DNA of 60,000 bases, taken from the NCBI GenBank assembly GCA_015680685.1, contig MNCI01010517.1, positions 64,001 to 124,000 on the forward strand, in the 5' to 3' direction. Position 1 is the stretch's first letter. Each line of letters begins with the position of its first letter. The stretch is from Gnetum montanum. Its lineage: Eukaryota > Streptophyta > Gnetopsida > Gnetales > Gnetaceae. A program made the position numbers and the translations under genes. Positions 57,340-60,000 of this stretch are shown one piece after another. Under the pieces are notes generated by a model, which did not search any database, was not told the DNA's origin, and saw only the letters and a program-made list of their open reading frames with translations.

Positions 57340-59285
57340 TATGGTGCATAAAGAACCTAAGTAGAAGATAGAGTAGATTCTAGTGGTTTGAGAATTCTTA
57401 TATGTATTTAATAAGGAACTTCTTTGAGTGGCTCCTCATAAAGAGATTGATTTTGAGATTACACTTAAGCCTAAAACTCAAACAATTTCCAAATAATTTC
57501 ACCAAATGTCTCTAGTGGAGCTAGTAGAGCTTAAGATATAGATTCAAAAATTGCTAGATAAAGGCATGATTTGATCAAGTATTTTACCTTGGATTACATT
57601 AGTACTTTTTGTGAAGAACAAAGATGGCATTTTAAGGTTATGCATTGATTACAAGCATTTAAATTATATGTTAGTTAGGAATTAATATCCTCTACTTAAG
57701 ATTGATGACATATTTAATCAATTGAAAGAAGCTAAGATGTTCTAAAAGATTAATTTGAGGTCTAGTTATCATTTGGTTAGGGTGCAACAAAAAGAAGTAT
57801 CTAAAATAGCCTTTAGAAGAAGATATGGTCATTATGAGTTCTTAGTTGTTCTTTTTGGACTAAGTAACGAAGCAGTAGTTTTGCTACATTCTTATTTAGA
57901 TCAATTTTTCATTTTCTTTATTGATGACATTTTTGTTTACTCTAAGGATAAAGATGCATATGAGGAACATTGGACAACTATATCATAAACTCTTAGAGAT
58001 CATCATTTTTATGCTCATGCTTCTAAGTGTAAATTTTGGAACATGAAGACATAGTTTCTTAGTCATGTGGTTTCTGAAGCAGGTATAGTTGTGGATCCTT
58101 CTATGTTAGTAGTGATTATGGATTGGGCTATTCTAACATCAATGAATGATGTTAGAAGTTTCTTAGGTTTATTAGGATATTGCAAGAGACTTGTAGATGA
58201 ATTTTCTAAGATTGTGACACCTTTACATAAGTTTCTTAAGAAAGATTATGTATTCTTTTGATTAGATGCTTGTCAAAGAGCTTTTAAGGAACTGAGATAG
58301 AGATTGATCTCCATATCTTAATATCACTAGCTCCTACTAAGCCTTATGATGTATACATAGATGCTTCAAGAAAAGGATCAGATGGTATTCTCATGTAAGA
58401 TGGAAAAGTGATAGTCTATGCTTTCTAGATAGTTGAAACCTCATGAGACTAGATATCTAATTCATGATCTAGAAGTTGGTACCATCATCTTTGCTCTTAA
58501 GATTTGGAGAAATTATCTATTTGATGAACAAATTATATTTTGGATAGATTATAAGAGTTTACAATACATGAGGAATCAACCATAGTTGAACATGGGAAAG
58601 AGGTGATTAGCATAGTTGTTAGTAGATTTTTCTTTCATAGTGTAGTATCAGCCTAGCAAAGAAAACAAGATGACAAATGTACTAAGCAAGATAGTTGGGA
58701 AATAGTATAGTCTTACTATTATTCCTATTTTTAAAGACAAGATAACTTCTTAGTATACCTCATATTCTTGATGTTAGGAGAAGATTGCACAAGCTTCTCT
58801 AATAAACCAAATGTTTTTAGTTGATAGTTCTGGTTTATTAAAATTTAAGAATAGGATATATATGGCAACTATAGATAGAAAAAAGCTCCTTGATGAGGCT
58901 CACTTATGCAAGTATCAAATGTATCTAAATAGTGATACAATGTACAAGAACATCAAGAGGTACTATTAATGGCTTATTATGAAGAAGAATGTGAATGAGT
59001 ATATAGCAAAATGTTTGGTTTATTAGAAGATCAAAGAAAAGCATTATAGAAATTATGGTTATCTTCATCCATCAACCATTATAGTGTGGAAATGAAAGTC
59101 ATTAGCATGAATTTTATTACTTGTCTTCCCTGTACTAAAACTGGGAAATATTCCATCCTTGTAGTCATGGATTTTTTAACCAGATCGTTCTACATTTTGG
59201 CTACAAAATTAACAAGTAATGAAGAAGATATTACTTAGTTGTTCCTATTAGATATTTTTAGAAAAAGTGTACTTCGCAAGATATT
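57340..59285 (+). pseudogene. pol: Chromovirus pol: RT, RNase H, start of integrase
   Basis: The upstream edge reads EFLYVFNKELL then VAPHKEIDFEITLKPKTQTI (the usual EFxDVFPEELPGLPPxREIEF lead-in). RT: LLDKGMI, TLVLFVKNKDGILRLCIDYK, KIDDIFNQLKEAKMF, NLRSSYHLVRVQQKEV, KIAFRRRYGHYEFLVVLFGL, FFIDDIFVYSKDKDAYEEHW (FIDD intact), VRSFLGLLGYCKRLV. RNase H: KPYDVYIDASRKGSDGILM. Integrase zinc finger: LLDEAHLCKYQMYLNSDTMY, KKNVNEYIAKCLVY, where the second His and last Cys have become Tyr. Core: VISMNFITCLPCTKTGKYSI, first catalytic Asp now Asn (59110-59112). It stops near 59285, before the rest of integrase. Stops and shifts throughout. Confidence 0.8.
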
Positions 59286-59523
59286 CTTCTTATGAAAGCA
59301 CTCATCTTACCATTGTGATATGCTTCATGTGTTGTCACTATAAATTAGGTAACACTTACCATGATATCCTTCATAGATATGTATCCAACTCACTACCATG
59401 ATATGCTTCACTCCTAGTCAACATAAATTATTAATGTTGTTACCAAATTGAGTTTGAAGTTAAATAATCAAATGTCAAATCCAAACAAACAAGCAAATCC
59501 CTAGGTTCTCGGAAAACAAATTT
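59286..59523 (-). repeat. Inverted fragment of a chromovirus-type long LTR
   Basis: 59470-59518 (CAAATCCAAACAAACAAGCA, AATCCCTAGG) aligns with 23410-23445 (CAAATCCAACAAACAAACAA, ATTCCTAGACC), which is on the minus-strand LTR copy. Three variants of ACCATGATATGCTTCA lie at about 59309, 59358 and 59395. Confidence 0.5.
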
Positions 59524-60000
59524 TGATCAATAGTCAATAATACAGGCTACATCGACACATTTCCATCAATGTAACCCTACTATTTTATCCCCTTTGACAC
59601 ATGTTAGAATGCATTGAGGTAGGTACAATGATATTAACGTAGTTATTGCCTATATAAATGTGCTCATCCCTTGCATTCATGGCACATTTCAGTCTTAGTC
59701 TTAGCTAAATTCTTATAGTTTCTTCCTTTGAGAGTTAGAATATTTTCCCTCAAGTGCTTGAAGCATGGATTTATGAGATTGTATAGAATTTTATTTGAGT
59801 GCTCATGTACCTAGATACATTGGCATGAATGGCAATAAGATCGAGATTTCCTACATTCATTACAGCACTTAGACTATTTTACTCTTTCTTTTCAATACTT
59901 TACTTTACATGCAATTTACATCTATGTTCTCAAGTAATTAATAGTATCATTCTTAAATTACATAAGTATGACTATTTCAAGCATAACTTATTAATTCTTT
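59524..60000 (+). repeat. Athila-like LTR, left part, runs off the window
   Basis: It starts TGATCAATAGTCAATAATAC, with TACATCGACACA next, then a TATATAAA (59651) and the shared R/U5 text (GAGAGTTAGAATATTTTCC, GTACCTAGATACATTGGC). It is inserted into the LTR fragment at 59286-59523. Confidence 0.75.

Overview
The window reads as nuclear DNA of a seed plant, most likely a conifer. One intact, spliced WAT1-like transporter gene (16824-18935, minus strand) sits in about 55 kb of old, nested, heavily mutated LTR retrotransposons and some SINE-like pieces. The conifer placement is an inference from the density and age of the Ty3/gypsy sequence. The plant placement rests on the gene family, on TATA-containing LTRs with tRNA-Asp-type primer sites, and on recognisable Athila-like, Tat-like and chromovirus domains.

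Layout. 1-5388: an Athila-like element on the minus strand (5' LTR, primer site, gag, spacer, start of a post-pol ORF called ORF3 here), with pol missing. 5389-11182: an unknown ORF remnant, then a Tat/Ogre-like gag-protease remnant (minus). 11183-16823: non-coding DNA with a clean solo LTR (13218-14166, perfect 5-bp target duplication). 16824-19231: the WAT1-like gene and its TATA box. 19232-20849: low-repeat upstream DNA. 20850-21940: a cluster of tRNA-derived SINE-like sequences. 22290-25131: a long chromovirus-type LTR (minus). 25320-26853: an Athila-like 5' LTR and gag start joined through a single N to a second LTR copy. 27635-40665: the most complete Athila-like element (LTR, gag, PR, RT, RNase H, INT, spacer, ORF3, LTR). 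40666-48000: a pol-deleted Athila-like element (40913-47895) inserted into a chromovirus LTR fragment. 49583-52330: a long decayed ORF of unknown family. 53090-59523: chromovirus RNase H-integrase (minus), a long LTR (plus), RT to integrase (plus) and an inverted LTR fragment. 59524-60000: the start of another Athila-like LTR.

How the parts relate. The Athila-like copies share LTR ends (TGATGA...TCATCA), a primer site matching tRNA-Asp, a gag with an unusual zinc-knuckle variant, and a non-coding post-pol block carrying a roughly 22-nt motif that is repeated four times in one copy. Two copies share an ORF3 that begins MAPKRG and lies where Athila elements carry an env-like gene. Stop codons in the TE genes lie largely where Gln or Trp is expected, and several catalytic Asp codons have become Asn. 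Both patterns fit C-to-T decay of methylated DNA. All percentages and alignments are by eye; nothing was computed.
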